DNA of 64,000 nt from Streptomyces sp. PsTaAH-137 (GTDB lineage: Bacteria > Actinomycetota > Actinomycetes > Streptomycetales > Streptomycetaceae). The position numbers were made by a program, and so were the translations under genes. The notes below the pieces were generated by a model that was given only the letters and a program-made list of their open reading frames with translations, was not told the DNA's origin and ran no database searches. Shown one piece after another: positions 53,729 to 64,000 of this stretch. Location of the stretch: positions 116,167 through 180,166 of the forward strand of contig NZ_QLLY01000018.1 of NCBI RefSeq assembly GCF_003259365.1, in the 5' to 3' direction. Position 1 is the stretch's first letter; each line of letters opens with the position of its first letter.

Positions 53729-56008
53729 ATGCCCGCCACCCAAGACACGCCAGAGCGGGGACCGAGCCGGCGGCTCGGCAGGCTGAGGGCCCTGGGCGAA
53801 TGGTGTGCACGGCACTCCGTGATCGTCATCGTCGCCTGGCTGATCGTCCTGGCGGCGCTCCAGGTGCTCGACCGGACGTTCGGCGGCACGTACTCGGACG
53901 ACTTCTCCCTCCCGGGCGTGCAGTCCTCGAAGGGTGTGGACGTGCTCCAGAAGCACGACCCCGCGGCCGGCGGATACAGCAGCCAGATTGTGCTGCGCGA
54001 CACGGGGCAGCCGCTGTCGACGGTGAGTTCGCAGATGGGCCAGACGGTCGGCGACCTGCAGAAACTGCCGCACGTACTGTCGGCCCAGAACCCGCTCCCG
54101 ACGAGCTCGCAACCCGCCCCCACCCCGTCCGGGCAGCCGAACGTCGGGCCCCTGTCGACCGACGGGAAGACCGCCTACATCACGGTCCGCTTCGATGTGC
54201 AGCCCTCCACGCTCGGCGACGGCTACCTCTCCGGCGTGGACAGTGCGGTGCAGCCGCTGCGGGCCGCCGGGGTCGACGTCGAGTACGGCGGCCCGCTCGG
54301 CGAACTGGCGCGGCCGCCGGCCGACGACCGGACCAGCGAGGCCATCGGCTTCGCGGTGGCGATCGTCGTCCTCCTCGTCGGGTTCGGCAGCGTGCTGGCC
54401 GCCGGGCTCCCGCTGGTCACCGCGCTGCTCGGGGTCATCGGGGGACTGGCCTGTCTGGGCCTGCTGGCCGCGGCCTTCACCTTCGCGACCGTGTCCCCGA
54501 CGCTGGCCACCATGATCGGCCTCGGTGTCGGCATCGACTACGCGCTGTTCCTCATCACCCGGCACCGGCAGAACCTCATCGACGGCACCGACCCCGTGCA
54601 CGCGGCGGGCCACGCCACCGCGACCAGCGGACGGGCCGTCCTCATCTCCGGCTGCACGGTCATCATCGCCCTGGCCGGACTCTCCGTCTCCGGGGTCTCC
54701 TTCATCAGCAAACTCGGTCTCGCGGCGGCCGTGACCGTCGTCTCCGCGGTCGCCGGTGCGCTCACCCTCGTCCCGGCGCTGCTCGGCCTCATCGGTAGGC
54801 GCGTCGACCGCTACCGTGTGGGCAGAACGGTGGCGGAGACCGACGCCTCGTCCGAAGCGTCGGCACACGGCACCTGGCACCGCTACGCGCAGCGCGTCGA
54901 GCGACGGCCCCTGTGGTTCCTGACGGGCGGACTGGTCACGGTGATCGTGCTGGCGATCCCGCTGCTGTCCATCCAGCTCGGCCACATCGGCGACGGCGCC
55001 GACCCGACGTCGTTCACGGACCGGCGGGCGTACGACATCATGGCGGACTCCTTCGGCCCCGGGTCCAACGGCCCGCTGACCGTGGTCATCGACCAGTCCT
55101 CCGTGCCGTCCGGCCAGCGTTCGGCGCTGGTCGCCCAGGCGCAGAAGTCGGTCGGCGGCGTCGCGGGCGCGGCCGCGGTGACGCCGCTGACCCCCACGAA
55201 GGACGGAGACGTGCTCGTCGGCACCGTCTTCTCCAGGGAGTCCCCGCAGAGCGGGGCCACCACCGACCTCACGAACCGGCTGGTCGACGACACCCTGCCG
55301 CAGGCGGTGTCGGGCACCACCGCCCAGGGCTACGTCACCGGAACCACCGCGGCCCAGGTCGACTTCCGCGACATCGTGGCGCAGCGGCTGCCCTTCATCA
55401 TCGCCGTGGTCGTCGCCCTCGCCTTCCTCATCATCCTGGCCGTGTTCCGCGGGCTGCTCGTCGCGCTGAAGGCGGCGGTGCTCAACGTGCTGTCCATCGC
55501 CGCGTCGTACGGCGTCGTCGTCGCCGTCTTCCAGTGGGGCTGGGGCGGCCCCGCGCTCGGGGTCTCGGGCAAGGTCCCCATCGAGAGCTATGTGCCGATG
55601 ATGATGTTCGCGATCATCTTCGGGCTCAGCATGGACTACGAGATCTTCCTGCTGTCGCGGGTCCATGAAGTCTGGCTGCGCACCGGCGACGCGCGGGCCA
55701 GTGTCGCCCACGCGCTGGAGATCACCGCACGGGTGATCACCTGCGCCGCCCTGATCATGGTGAGCGTCTTCGCCGCGTTCGTCGTCAGCGACAACATCGT
55801 GGTCAAGATGCTCGGACTCGGCCTGGCGGTCAGCGTGTTGATCGACGCGACCGTCGTCAGGCTGCTCCTCGTACCGGCTGTGATGACGCTGCTCGGCGCC
55901 CACGCGTGGTGGACGCCGAGCTGGCTCGACCGGATCCTGCCGCACATCGACACGGAAGGGGATCCCGCGTCCCCGCCTGCCGATCAGCGGGGCGGAGAAG
56001 GGTCCTAG
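53729..56008 (+). CDS. MMPL-family exporter (RND superfamily)
   Basis: A 759-residue membrane transporter with two MMPL halves. First half: one N-terminal membrane segment (SVIVIVAWLIVLAALQVL), a large loop, then five segments with GLGVGIDYALFLITRHRQ. The second half repeats the pattern with FGLSMDYEIFLLSRVHE. The G-x-x-x-DY pairs are the proton-relay site. MMPL pumps export lipids, polyketides or drugs. Expression is likely controlled by the palindrome upstream. ATG 53729 has GGGAG upstream. The stop overlaps the STAS gene's stop on the other strand. Confidence 0.9.
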   Translation: MPATQDTPERGPSRRLGRLRALGEWCARHSVIVIVAWLIVLAALQVLDRTFGGTYSDDFSLPGVQSSKGVDVLQKHDPAAGGYSSQIVLRDTGQPLSTVSSQMGQTVGDLQKLPHVLSAQNPLPTSSQPAPTPSGQPNVGPLSTDGKTAYITVRFDVQPSTLGDGYLSGVDSAVQPLRAAGVDVEYGGPLGELARPPADDRTSEAIGFAVAIVVLLVGFGSVLAAGLPLVTALLGVIGGLACLGLLAAAFTFATVSPTLATMIGLGVGIDYALFLITRHRQNLIDGTDPVHAAGHATATSGRAVLISGCTVIIALAGLSVSGVSFISKLGLAAAVTVVSAVAGALTLVPALLGLIGRRVDRYRVGRTVAETDASSEASAHGTWHRYAQRVERRPLWFLTGGLVTVIVLAIPLLSIQLGHIGDGADPTSFTDRRAYDIMADSFGPGSNGPLTVVIDQSSVPSGQRSALVAQAQKSVGGVAGAAAVTPLTPTKDGDVLVGTVFSRESPQSGATTDLTNRLVDDTLPQAVSGTTAQGYVTGTTAAQVDFRDIVAQRLPFIIAVVVALAFLIILAVFRGLLVALKAAVLNVLSIAASYGVVVAVFQWGWGGPALGVSGKVPIESYVPMMMFAIIFGLSMDYEIFLLSRVHEVWLRTGDARASVAHALEITARVITCAALIMVSVFAAFVVSDNIVVKMLGLGLAVSVLIDATVVRLLLVPAVMTLLGAHAWWTPSWLDRILPHIDTEGDPASPPADQRGGEGS

Positions 56009-56328
56009 GCGGCCCGGGGCGCGCTGGAGTCGGGCAGGTGCTGTTCCCATCCCATGTGCGGGAACAGTTCACCGGCCAGCCGGAGCAGGTGCAGCGGCTG
56101 CGACGGCAGATTGGTGACGCTGACGTGCAGCCGCGGGGAGGAGACGCCGAGCAGGTGCAGCCCGGCGATGTCCATGAACGGGACGGCGTGCAGGTCCCAC
56201 ACCAGCTCGGTCACGTCGGAGGGGAGTTGGTCGACCCTGGCGCGCAGCTGGTCCAGGTCGGCGAAGCCGATGTCGCCGTGCGGGGTGAGTGTGGCGCTGG
56301 CGCTGTGACGTTCGACGGTTACGTTCAT
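56005..56328 (-). CDS. STAS-domain protein (anti-anti-sigma-like)
   Basis: A 107-residue single STAS domain. The core ELVWDLHAVPFMDIAGLHLLG matches SpoIIAA-type proteins, but the serine that is phosphorylated there (FMDSSGL in relatives) is alanine here (MDIAGL). It therefore probably cannot be switched by phosphorylation. A partner anti-sigma kinase is not seen in the window. Ends tail-to-tail with the MMPL gene. Confidence 0.85.
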   Translation of the reverse strand: MNVTVERHSASATLTPHGDIGFADLDQLRARVDQLPSDVTELVWDLHAVPFMDIAGLHLLGVSSPRLHVSVTNLPSQPLHLLRLAGELFPHMGWEQHLPDSSAPRAA

Positions 56329-56637
56329 GGGGCGCCCCCCTTCTGGGGGTTGCTGAGCCCAAAGACGATGCGGTCCCCGGTGTGCGGGGCCCTACGGCTA
56401 AGGCGGGTCCGAATGCCCGTGATGGGGGCAACGTCCGGGACCCAAAGAGCCGGCACATGGCCGGACCGACTCGGTCTCTTGTCCGTCCACCGTCCCACAG
56501 GTACCCCCGGTCGGGCCAGGACGATGCTCTTGTCCGGCCCCAGTGGGGTCGGTCGGGCAGGCGAATGCCCAGGTGTACCCGACACCTTCCGGTGGGTGCG
56601 GTCGCCGATACCCGCGGACCGACTTAGCGTTTGGGGC
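56329..56637. other. 309-bp divergent promoter region
   Basis: No gene seen. Near the STAS start lies a CCCCC-TTCT-GGGGG hairpin at 56336-56349. A longer weak stem surrounds the part 56371-56390. Plus-strand signals for the DUF937 gene were not recognised. Confidence 0.45.
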
Positions 56638-57075
56638 ATGAGTGAACAATCGGGTGAGAAGCCGCTGGAGCAGGACGTTCTCGACGAGCTCGGCGACGAC
56701 GGGCTCCAGCAGCTCGCGGAGGTGCTCGGCACGGATGCGGCGGGCGCCCAAGGAGTCGTCGGGAACACGGTGGCGGCTCTCTCCGGTGGGCTGCGCGAGC
56801 GTTCCGAGGAAGGGCCCGAGGGTGCCCGCGAGGTGCGGCAGGCCATCGATGAAGCGGCTCAGCAGCCGCTTCAGGGCGTCGCTGCGTTCGGCGGTCTGGG
56901 CGGGCTGGCTTCCGGCGGGCTGCTGGCCGGACTCCTGTCGCGGATGAGCCGCCCCGCGGCCAACGTGATCGCGAAGAAGACGGGCTTGCCCGCGGCGAAC
57001 GTGGCCCGCGGGATCGAGCTGGTCATCCCCGTGATCCTGGCCGTGCTGAGCAAGCGGGCCACGCGCAAGAAGTAG
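56638..57075 (+). CDS. DUF937 domain protein
   Basis: A 145-residue soluble protein. The first half is acidic (SEQSGEKPLEQDVLDELGDDGLQQLAEVLG). The centre (GGLGGLASGGLLAGLLSRM) and IPVILAVLSKRA tail fit DUF937, sometimes called YidB-like. No signal peptide. Function unknown in the family. Confidence 0.82.
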   Translation: MSEQSGEKPLEQDVLDELGDDGLQQLAEVLGTDAAGAQGVVGNTVAALSGGLRERSEEGPEGAREVRQAIDEAAQQPLQGVAAFGGLGGLASGGLLAGLLSRMSRPAANVIAKKTGLPAANVARGIELVIPVILAVLSKRATRKK

Positions 57076-57108
57076 CCCTTGTCCGCCCTGGAGCCCGAAG
57101 CCCCGACT

Positions 57109-57780
57109 CTAGGCCGAGATCTGATCCAGCAGGCCGTAGACAGCCGCGTAGGCCACCGGGGACGCGAGGACCATCACGCCGAGGCTCAGGCCGCGCTCGC
57201 GCCACGTCCGGGCCAGCGCCGGCGGGAGCGCGCAGGCGATCGCGGCGCAGGCGATGGCCTGGTCCGCGTATCCGAGCGTCAGCCAGGAGTGCAGACACTC
57301 GCTCCCGAAGAGACCGCCGAACGCGCCCAGGGCCCCCACGCGCCGCCAGAGCCGATCGCTCCGCCGCCACCAGGCGCCGGCCGTACCGAAGAGCGGCCCG
57401 GAGACGCAGGCCATCGCCAGCCAGACGAGCGGGAAGACGAGACTTCCCATCCCGTCACGGCCCAGTTCCGCGTAGCCGTAGTAGCCGACGACGAGCCCGA
57501 TCTCGGCCAGCGCGCCGGCCGCGGCGATGCGCCGGACACCGCTGACGCGCGGAGCGAGAACCGCGCCGGTGACGAAGGCCAGCACCGACCACACCCCACC
57601 GGAGTTGGCCAACTGGCTCCAGGGCCAGGGCAGCCAGCCCTGCAGCAGGTTCGTCAGAACGCCGAAGGTCAGACCCGTGGCGGCGCACAGGAGCGGGGTG
57701 ACGGCCGCGCGGTTGCGATGAGCGGGGCGTTCGAGAGCGAGCGTCGGCGGCGGCGAGGTCGTGGAGGGCTGGGAGGTCAT
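57109..57780 (-). CDS. Small integral membrane protein of unknown function
   Basis: A 223-residue protein with six or seven hydrophobic segments (first VTPLLCAATGLTFGVLTNLLQGWLP, last LGVMVLASPVAYAAVYGLLD). It resembles the DUF6518 group known from Streptomyces, an identification from likeness only. A palindrome stands just upstream of the ATG at 57780 and may control it. The frame is open further upstream but the extra part is not hydrophobic or conserved-looking. Confidence 0.75.
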   Translation of the reverse strand: MTSQPSTTSPPPTLALERPAHRNRAAVTPLLCAATGLTFGVLTNLLQGWLPWPWSQLANSGGVWSVLAFVTGAVLAPRVSGVRRIAAAGALAEIGLVVGYYGYAELGRDGMGSLVFPLVWLAMACVSGPLFGTAGAWWRRSDRLWRRVGALGAFGGLFGSECLHSWLTLGYADQAIACAAIACALPPALARTWRERGLSLGVMVLASPVAYAAVYGLLDQISA

Positions 57781-57789
57781 GAAGGTGAC

Positions 57790-57806
57790 TATACATTCCA
57801 TGTATA
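57790..57806. promoter_or_regulatory. Palindromic operator between 57780 and 57868
   Basis: Perfect palindrome TATACAT-TCC-ATGTATA, AT-rich in a GC-rich sequence, and only 9 bases from the membrane protein start. It might be a GntR- or PadR-type site. Confidence 0.65.
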
Positions 57807-57867
57807 CGCACAGTTTATAGGTGGCGGGAATCCGATTCTCCCGTCCTCGTACACCCTGGAGGCACCT

Positions 57868-58216
57868 GTGGATCACCCGGTATCCGAACCCGTCGGCGCA
57901 CAGGCGTACTTGGCCGTCTGCGGTCACACACACCTGTTCCGCGGCGCGCGATGCCGCATCCGGGGGCTGGCCGACCCCGGAGCCTTCGTGACGGCGCCCC
58001 GGCCGGTCGACCTGGTCCTGCGCTTCGCCGACGACGTGGTCGCGGACGCCGGGCTGCGCGTGGACGGACCGGCGGGGGCCGTCCTCGTCGTGGCGGGATA
58101 CACCACGGCCGCCGGTACCTCGCTCGACGGGCGGTCCTGGTCGGTCCGCGAGCTTCGGTGCGAGGGCGACGAGGTCGAACTGATCGTCGCGGGCCCGGCC
58201 GCGAGCGGCCGGGAAC

Positions 58217-58242
<26 letters not shown>
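57868..58242 (+). CDS. Hypothetical protein, 124 residues
   Basis: Starts at GTG with GGAGG (57858-57862) upstream. It contains AYLAVCGHTHLFRGARCRIRG, with two cysteines and histidines, then beta-rich sequence (APRPVDLVLRFADDVVADAG, GAVLVVAGYTTAAGTS). No signal or membrane segment. High GC3 supports coding. I do not recognise the family. Its end overlaps the glgX end by 26 bases on the other strand. Confidence 0.6.
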
Positions 58243-60318
<2,076 letters not shown>

Positions 60319-60322
<4 letters not shown>

Positions 60323-60819
60323 GAGGCCGCGCCCGCACGGGCCGGCACACCGTCCGCACCGGGGCGGGACAGCACGGCGCGGGGCACGCCCAGCGCCTCG
60401 CTCGCCGTGGGCGCGGGCCGCTTCGCAACGAGCACCTCGTGGTCGTCGATCCGGCTGCGCAGCGCGAACCAGACCAGGTGCTGGGCCCGCCTGGTGCAGC
60501 TGCCCCAGCCGTCGCTCATCTCGGCGATCTGCGAGCAGCGCAGCGGGAGTTCGTGCGCCGCGGCGCCCACCGGGGTCTCGTACGACACGGCGTTGATCAG
60601 CTGCTGCCCGTTCCACCACGCCTCGATCTCGATACGGGCGTCAGGGCTGCCCTGGACCGCGAGCTCCATCAGCAGACCGAGACCTCGGGTCGTCGAAGGG
60701 GTCAGCCGCTCCAGTCCCCAGTAGCGCAGGTGCGCGGCCATGATGCGCTGGACCTGGCCCACGCGTTCGGGGGCCGGTCGCACGGTGACGTGGTAGTAGC
60801 GGGGCGTTGCCTGGTGCAT
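60319..60819 (-). CDS. Small GHKL-like protein (degenerate anti-sigma kinase type)
   Basis: A 166-residue protein beginning MHQATPRYYHVTVRPAPERV, with YWGLERLTPSTTRGLGLLMELAVQG and a beta sheet (ARIEIEAWWNGQQLINAVSY). This resembles Streptomyces HATPase_c anti-sigma-like proteins, but the N and G boxes for ATP binding are poor. It is coupled to glgX by a 4-base overlap and likely regulates sugar storage or binds a partner. The start follows GGTGAGGAG on this strand. Confidence 0.7.
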
Positions 60820-61119
60820 GGTTCTTCGCTCCTCACCGGCGCTCGCGTTCCGCCGTGTTCGGCGGAGCGGCACGCACGCACAGCGCGCACGGAAGGTGAA
60901 CACCGGTCGCTCGAGAGTCACTGCTCAGCCTGGATCTCTTACTCCATTCGTGCAACCGGAGCGTGATGCGGGGGCCACGCTCGGTTCAACAGGCCGGATG
61001 CGGGATCGCGCCGCACTATGGGTGAGGGAGCGCCGGACGGTGACGTCGCGTTCTCTCTCTGTGAACGGGTCACGGGCCCTCCGGGCCCGACGACGCGGAG
61101 ATCCGGAGGTCGATGGGCG
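60820..61119. other. 300-bp divergent promoter region
   Basis: Lies between the GHKL-like gene (minus) and the DUF5133 gene (plus). The sequence 60915-60960 is AT-richer and may contain promoters. A GGAGGT site at 61105-61110 belongs to the DUF5133 gene. No other feature recognised. Confidence 0.45.
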
Positions 61120-61347
61120 ATGGAGTCATCGTGTGCCACCGGCGAGGTCGACCGGTGCTTGACGAGGTATCGCTTGTGGGAGCGCCGCTTCCTGGCGTCC
61201 CCGGCCGATGCCGGGACGTCGGACCGCTTCGCGCGGGCCGTCGCGGCCCTGTGCCGGGCGACGGGTGAGCGGTGCGGCAGGGAGGCCGCCGCGGCGGCGG
61301 ACCGGTCGAGGCGGCACGGGCACGGACCGGGAGGTGACCCGCGATGA
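61120..61347 (+). CDS. DUF5133-like protein
   Basis: A 75-residue protein. The stretch CLTRYRLWERRFLASPADAG, then DRFARAVAALCRATGERCGREA, follows the layout I recall for DUF5133 of Streptomyces. ATG 61120 is chosen for the GGAGGT 9 bases upstream and the higher GC3 from there on; the frame extends upstream to 61018. The stop overlaps glgE (ATGA), so they are co-translated. Function unknown. Confidence 0.72.
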   Translation: MESSCATGEVDRCLTRYRLWERRFLASPADAGTSDRFARAVAALCRATGERCGREAAAAADRSRRHGHGPGGDPR

Positions 61348-63323
61348 CGGCGCACACCCACACCCCCGTTCCGGTCCCGCTGACCGTCGAGGACGTGCGC
61401 CCCGCCGTGGACGGCGGACGGCGCCCGGCGAAATCCGTCGTGGGCGAGTCCTTCCCCGTCACCGCCCTGGTTTTCGTCGAGGGCAGCGGCGTCCTCGGCG
61501 CGGAAGTGGTGCTGCGCGATCCGGACGGAGCCGAGACGCTGCTCCGGCCGATGGCGGAGGTCGCGGCGGGCACGGACCGGTGGCGCGCCGACGTCGGTGC
61601 GGACCGGCCGGGACGGTGGAGCTACCGCGTGCGCGCATGGCTCGATCCCGTGGCCACGTGGATGCGTGACGCCGTGGTCAAGGTGGGCGCCGGCGTGGAC
61701 TGCGAGAGCACACTCGAACAAGGCGCGGAGCTCCTGGAGCGGGCGCTGGCGTTGCGGCCGGACCCTGCGGCGGGGGAGGCGCTGCGGTCGGCGATCGCGG
61801 CACTGGGCGACGGAGCCCGCACCCCTCAGGACCGGCTGGCCGCCGCGATGACTCCCGCCGTGCGCGCCGCGTTGCGGAGCGCGCCCGTCAAGGAACGTCT
61901 GACGGAGAGCCGTTCCCACTCGCTGCTCGTGGAGCGGGAGCGGGCGCTGTACGGCTCCTGGTACGAGTTCTTCCCGCGCTCGGAGGGCGCGGTCGTCGAA
62001 CCCGGGAAACCGTCCGTGAGCGGCACCTTCGCCACGGCGGCGGAGCGCCTGCCGGCGATCGCGGAGATGGGCTTCGACGTCGTATACCTGCCGCCGATCC
62101 ACCCCATCGGCACCACGGCCCGCAAAGGCCCGGACAACTCGCTGTCCCCGGGACCGCACGATGTCGGCGTGCCCTGGGCGATCGGCGCCCCCGAGGGCGG
62201 GCACGACGCCATCCACCCCGACCTCGGCACCCTCGACGACTTCGACGCGTTCGTCGCGCGCGCCCGGGAGCTGGACATGGAGATCGCCCTCGACTTCGCG
62301 CTCCAGTGCTCCCCCGACCACCCCTGGGTGCACAAGCACCCGGAGTGGTTCCACCACCGCCCCGACGGCACGATCGCGTACGCGGAGAACCCGCCGAAGA
62401 AGTACGAGGACATCTATCCGATCGCCTTCGACGCCGATCTGCCGGGGCTCGTCGCGGAGACGACCCGTGTGCTGCGGCACTGGATGGCGCACGGAGTCCG
62501 CATCTTCCGCGTCGACAACCCGCACACCAAGCCGGTCGCGTTCTGGGAAGCGGTCATCGCGGACATCAACCGCGGCGACCCCGATGTCATCTTCCTGGCG
62601 GAGGCGTTCACCCGCCCGGCGATGATGAGGGCCCTGGCCCAGAGCGGTTTCCAGCAGTCGTACACGTACTTCTCCTGGCGCAACACCAAGAGCGAACTCA
62701 CCGAGTATGTCCAGGAGCTGGCGGGTGAGTCGGCGGCCTCCATGCGGCCGAACTTCTTCGCCAACACGCCGGACATCCTGCCCGAGTTCCTTCAGCACGG
62801 CGGCCGTCCCGCCTTCGAACTGCGCGCTGTCCTGGCGGCGACCCTCGCCCCGTCCTGGGGTGTCTACAGCGGATACGAGCTGTGCGAGAACACTCCGCTG
62901 CGCCCCGGCAGCGAGGAGTATCTGCACTCCGAGAAGTACGAACTACGGCCGCGGGACTGGGAGTCTGCGGCGCGCGAGGGACGGACGATCGCTCCGCTCC
63001 TGACCGCGCTCAACGACATCCGGCGGCGCAGCCCCGCGTTGCGGCAACTGCGGGACGTGCACTTCCACCACGCGGACAAGGACGCGGTCCTCGTGTACTC
63101 GAAACGCAGTGGCTCGAACACGGTTCTGGTCGTCGTGAACCTCGACCCGCACCACACCCAGGAGGCCACACTCCACCTCGACTGCGAGGCGCTGGGCCTC
63201 GCGCCGGACGCCACCTTTCGCGTACGCGACGAGCTGTCCGGTCAGACCTACTCCTGGAGCGCCACCGCATACGTGTGTCTGACGCCGGGCGTCACGCCCG
63301 CGCACATTCTGACGATCGGTTGA
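61344..63323 (+). CDS. glgE: Alpha-1,4-glucan:maltose-1-phosphate maltosyltransferase
   Basis: A 659-residue GH13_3 enzyme. It extends alpha-1,4-glucans using maltose-1-phosphate made from trehalose. The N-terminal domain (1-115) has the DUF3416 type; the barrel has FDVVYLPPIHPIG and the catalytic Asp391 in FRVDNPHTKPV and Glu420 in FLAEAFTRP, three less than the numbers known for S. coelicolor GlgE (394 and 423). Active as a dimer in the cytosol. It precedes treS, as in the Streptomyces GlgE pathway clusters. Confidence 0.95.
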   Translation: MTAHTHTPVPVPLTVEDVRPAVDGGRRPAKSVVGESFPVTALVFVEGSGVLGAEVVLRDPDGAETLLRPMAEVAAGTDRWRADVGADRPGRWSYRVRAWLDPVATWMRDAVVKVGAGVDCESTLEQGAELLERALALRPDPAAGEALRSAIAALGDGARTPQDRLAAAMTPAVRAALRSAPVKERLTESRSHSLLVERERALYGSWYEFFPRSEGAVVEPGKPSVSGTFATAAERLPAIAEMGFDVVYLPPIHPIGTTARKGPDNSLSPGPHDVGVPWAIGAPEGGHDAIHPDLGTLDDFDAFVARARELDMEIALDFALQCSPDHPWVHKHPEWFHHRPDGTIAYAENPPKKYEDIYPIAFDADLPGLVAETTRVLRHWMAHGVRIFRVDNPHTKPVAFWEAVIADINRGDPDVIFLAEAFTRPAMMRALAQSGFQQSYTYFSWRNTKSELTEYVQELAGESAASMRPNFFANTPDILPEFLQHGGRPAFELRAVLAATLAPSWGVYSGYELCENTPLRPGSEEYLHSEKYELRPRDWESAAREGRTIAPLLTALNDIRRRSPALRQLRDVHFHHADKDAVLVYSKRSGSNTVLVVVNLDPHHTQEATLHLDCEALGLAPDATFRVRDELSGQTYSWSATAYVCLTPGVTPAHILTIG

Positions 63324-63350
63324 GTCAGGAACCTTCGGTTGAGTCAGGAA
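63316..63350 (+). repeat. 16-bp direct repeat covering the glgE stop
   Basis: TCGGTTGAGTCAGGAA occurs at 63316-63331 and 63335-63350, 19 bases apart. The first copy contains the glgE stop codon. It looks like a small tandem duplication. Confidence 0.85.
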
Positions 63351-63410
63351 AAGTGCTCTTCCGGACCGGCATGAACACCCCGAGCGTGAACAACCCGAGG
63401 GAGCACCCTC

Positions 63411-64000
63411 ATGGATGCGAACGACCTCATGCTGCCCGCCCACCCGCACGCCGCGGGCCGGGACCCGGACTGGTTCAAGCGTGCCGTCTTCTACGAGGTC
63501 CTGGTCCGCTCCTTCTACGACAGCAACGGTGACGGTGTCGGCGACCTCAAGGGCATCACGGCGAAACTGGACTACCTCCAGTGGCTCGGCGTCGACTGTC
63601 TCTGGCTGCCGCCGTTCTTCAAATCCCCGCTGCGCGACGGCGGCTACGACGTGGCCAACTACATCGCCGCACTACCGGAGTTCGGTGATCTGGCGGACTT
63701 CGTGGAGTTCGTGGATGCCGCGCATCAGCGCGGGATGCGCGTGATCATCGACTTCGTGATGAACCACACGAGTGATCAGCACGAGTGGTTCCAGCAGTCG
63801 CGTTCGGATCCCGACGGCCCCTACGGCGACTACTACGTCTGGGCGGACGACGACAAGCAGTACCAGGACGCGCGGATCATCTTCGTGGACACGGAGGCGT
63901 CGAACTGGACGTTTGATCCGGTGCGCAAGCAGTACTTCTGGCACCGGTTCTTCTCCCACCAGCCGGACCTGAACTATGAGAACCCGGCCGTGCAGGAGGA
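63411..64000 (+). CDS. treS: Trehalose synthase (5' part, runs off the window)
   Basis: The first 196 codons of a GH13_16 enzyme that interconverts maltose and trehalose. WFKRAVFYEVLVRSFYDSNG (about 22-41), DYLQWLGVDCLWLPPFF and IIDFVMNHTSDQHEWFQ are the family's N-terminal barrel. In the GlgE pathway it turns trehalose into maltose for maltokinase. The ATG at 63411 has GAGGGAG upstream; another ATG at 63371 is out of frame. Confidence 0.93.
   Translation, partial: MDANDLMLPAHPHAAGRDPDWFKRAVFYEVLVRSFYDSNGDGVGDLKGITAKLDYLQWLGVDCLWLPPFFKSPLRDGGYDVANYIAALPEFGDLADFVEFVDAAHQRGMRVIIDFVMNHTSDQHEWFQQSRSDPDGPYGDYYVWADDDKQYQDARIIFVDTEASNWTFDPVRKQYFWHRFFSHQPDLNYENPAVQE

Overview
This window looks like a chromosome piece from a Streptomyces or a close relative. 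GC content is very high and almost every real gene has G or C at third codon positions. Starts are often GTG or TTG, neighbouring genes are coupled by 4-base overlaps, and the gene families are typical of the genus (SLT transglycosylase, LCP protein, GAF-ANTAR regulator, DUF5133, PucR, STAS). I saw no tRNA, rRNA, CRISPR array, insertion sequence or prophage gene.

Positions 1-1532 hold the 5' part of a quinone oxidoreductase on the minus strand and a long non-coding leader. Positions 1533-29035 are one 21-gene plus-strand block for a Wzx/Wzy-type exopolysaccharide. It holds a polyprenyl-phosphate sugar phosphotransferase that starts the chain, an AlgD-like nucleotide-sugar dehydrogenase, four glycosyltransferase-type genes (two GT4, one GT2 and a pyruvyl transferase), two Wzz-like chain-length proteins with decayed kinase domains, an asparagine-synthase-like amidotransferase, a bi-domain oxidoreductase, a heparinase II/III-fold lyase, a secreted beta-helix lipoprotein, the Wzy polymerase and the Wzx flippase. 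A nucleotide-sugar module (sugar methyltransferase, cytidylyltransferase, PIG-L deacetylase, epimerase, DUF4910 protein, RmlC-like epimerase, class III aminotransferase) completes it. The likely product is a uronic-acid-containing, possibly amidated and pyruvylated polymer carrying a modified deoxy or branched sugar.

Positions 29043-38529 carry housekeeping and signalling genes: PAP2 phosphatase, Ser/Thr kinase, an orphan GvpU-like protein, a cold-shock protein, PRC-barrel, GAF-ANTAR, SLT transglycosylase and LCP ligase. Inside this stretch, 32715-35153 encodes a 110-residue protein made of four 23-residue repeats, translationally coupled to a JmjC/cupin oxygenase of the MINA53/NO66 type and followed by a sucrase/ferredoxin-like protein. 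This is the best candidate for an undescribed modification system, in which the repeat protein would be the substrate.

Positions 38582-57075 hold metabolic and membrane genes, several with clear palindromic operators: GH92 mannosidase (LacI-type site), metallophosphoesterase, beta-lactamase-fold hydrolase with a TetR gene, an alpha/beta hydrolase preceded by a 16-codon open frame with a strong Shine-Dalgarno, a TetR/dehydrogenase/acetoacetate decarboxylase unit with two overlapping palindromes, a PucR regulator, a frameshifted extracellular esterase, a voltage-gated channel, two CNNM/CorC-type membrane proteins, an MMPL exporter, a STAS protein and a DUF937 protein. Positions 57109-64000 end with two poorly known genes and a glycogen/trehalose cluster: glgX, a small GHKL-like protein, a DUF5133 protein, glgE and the start of treS.
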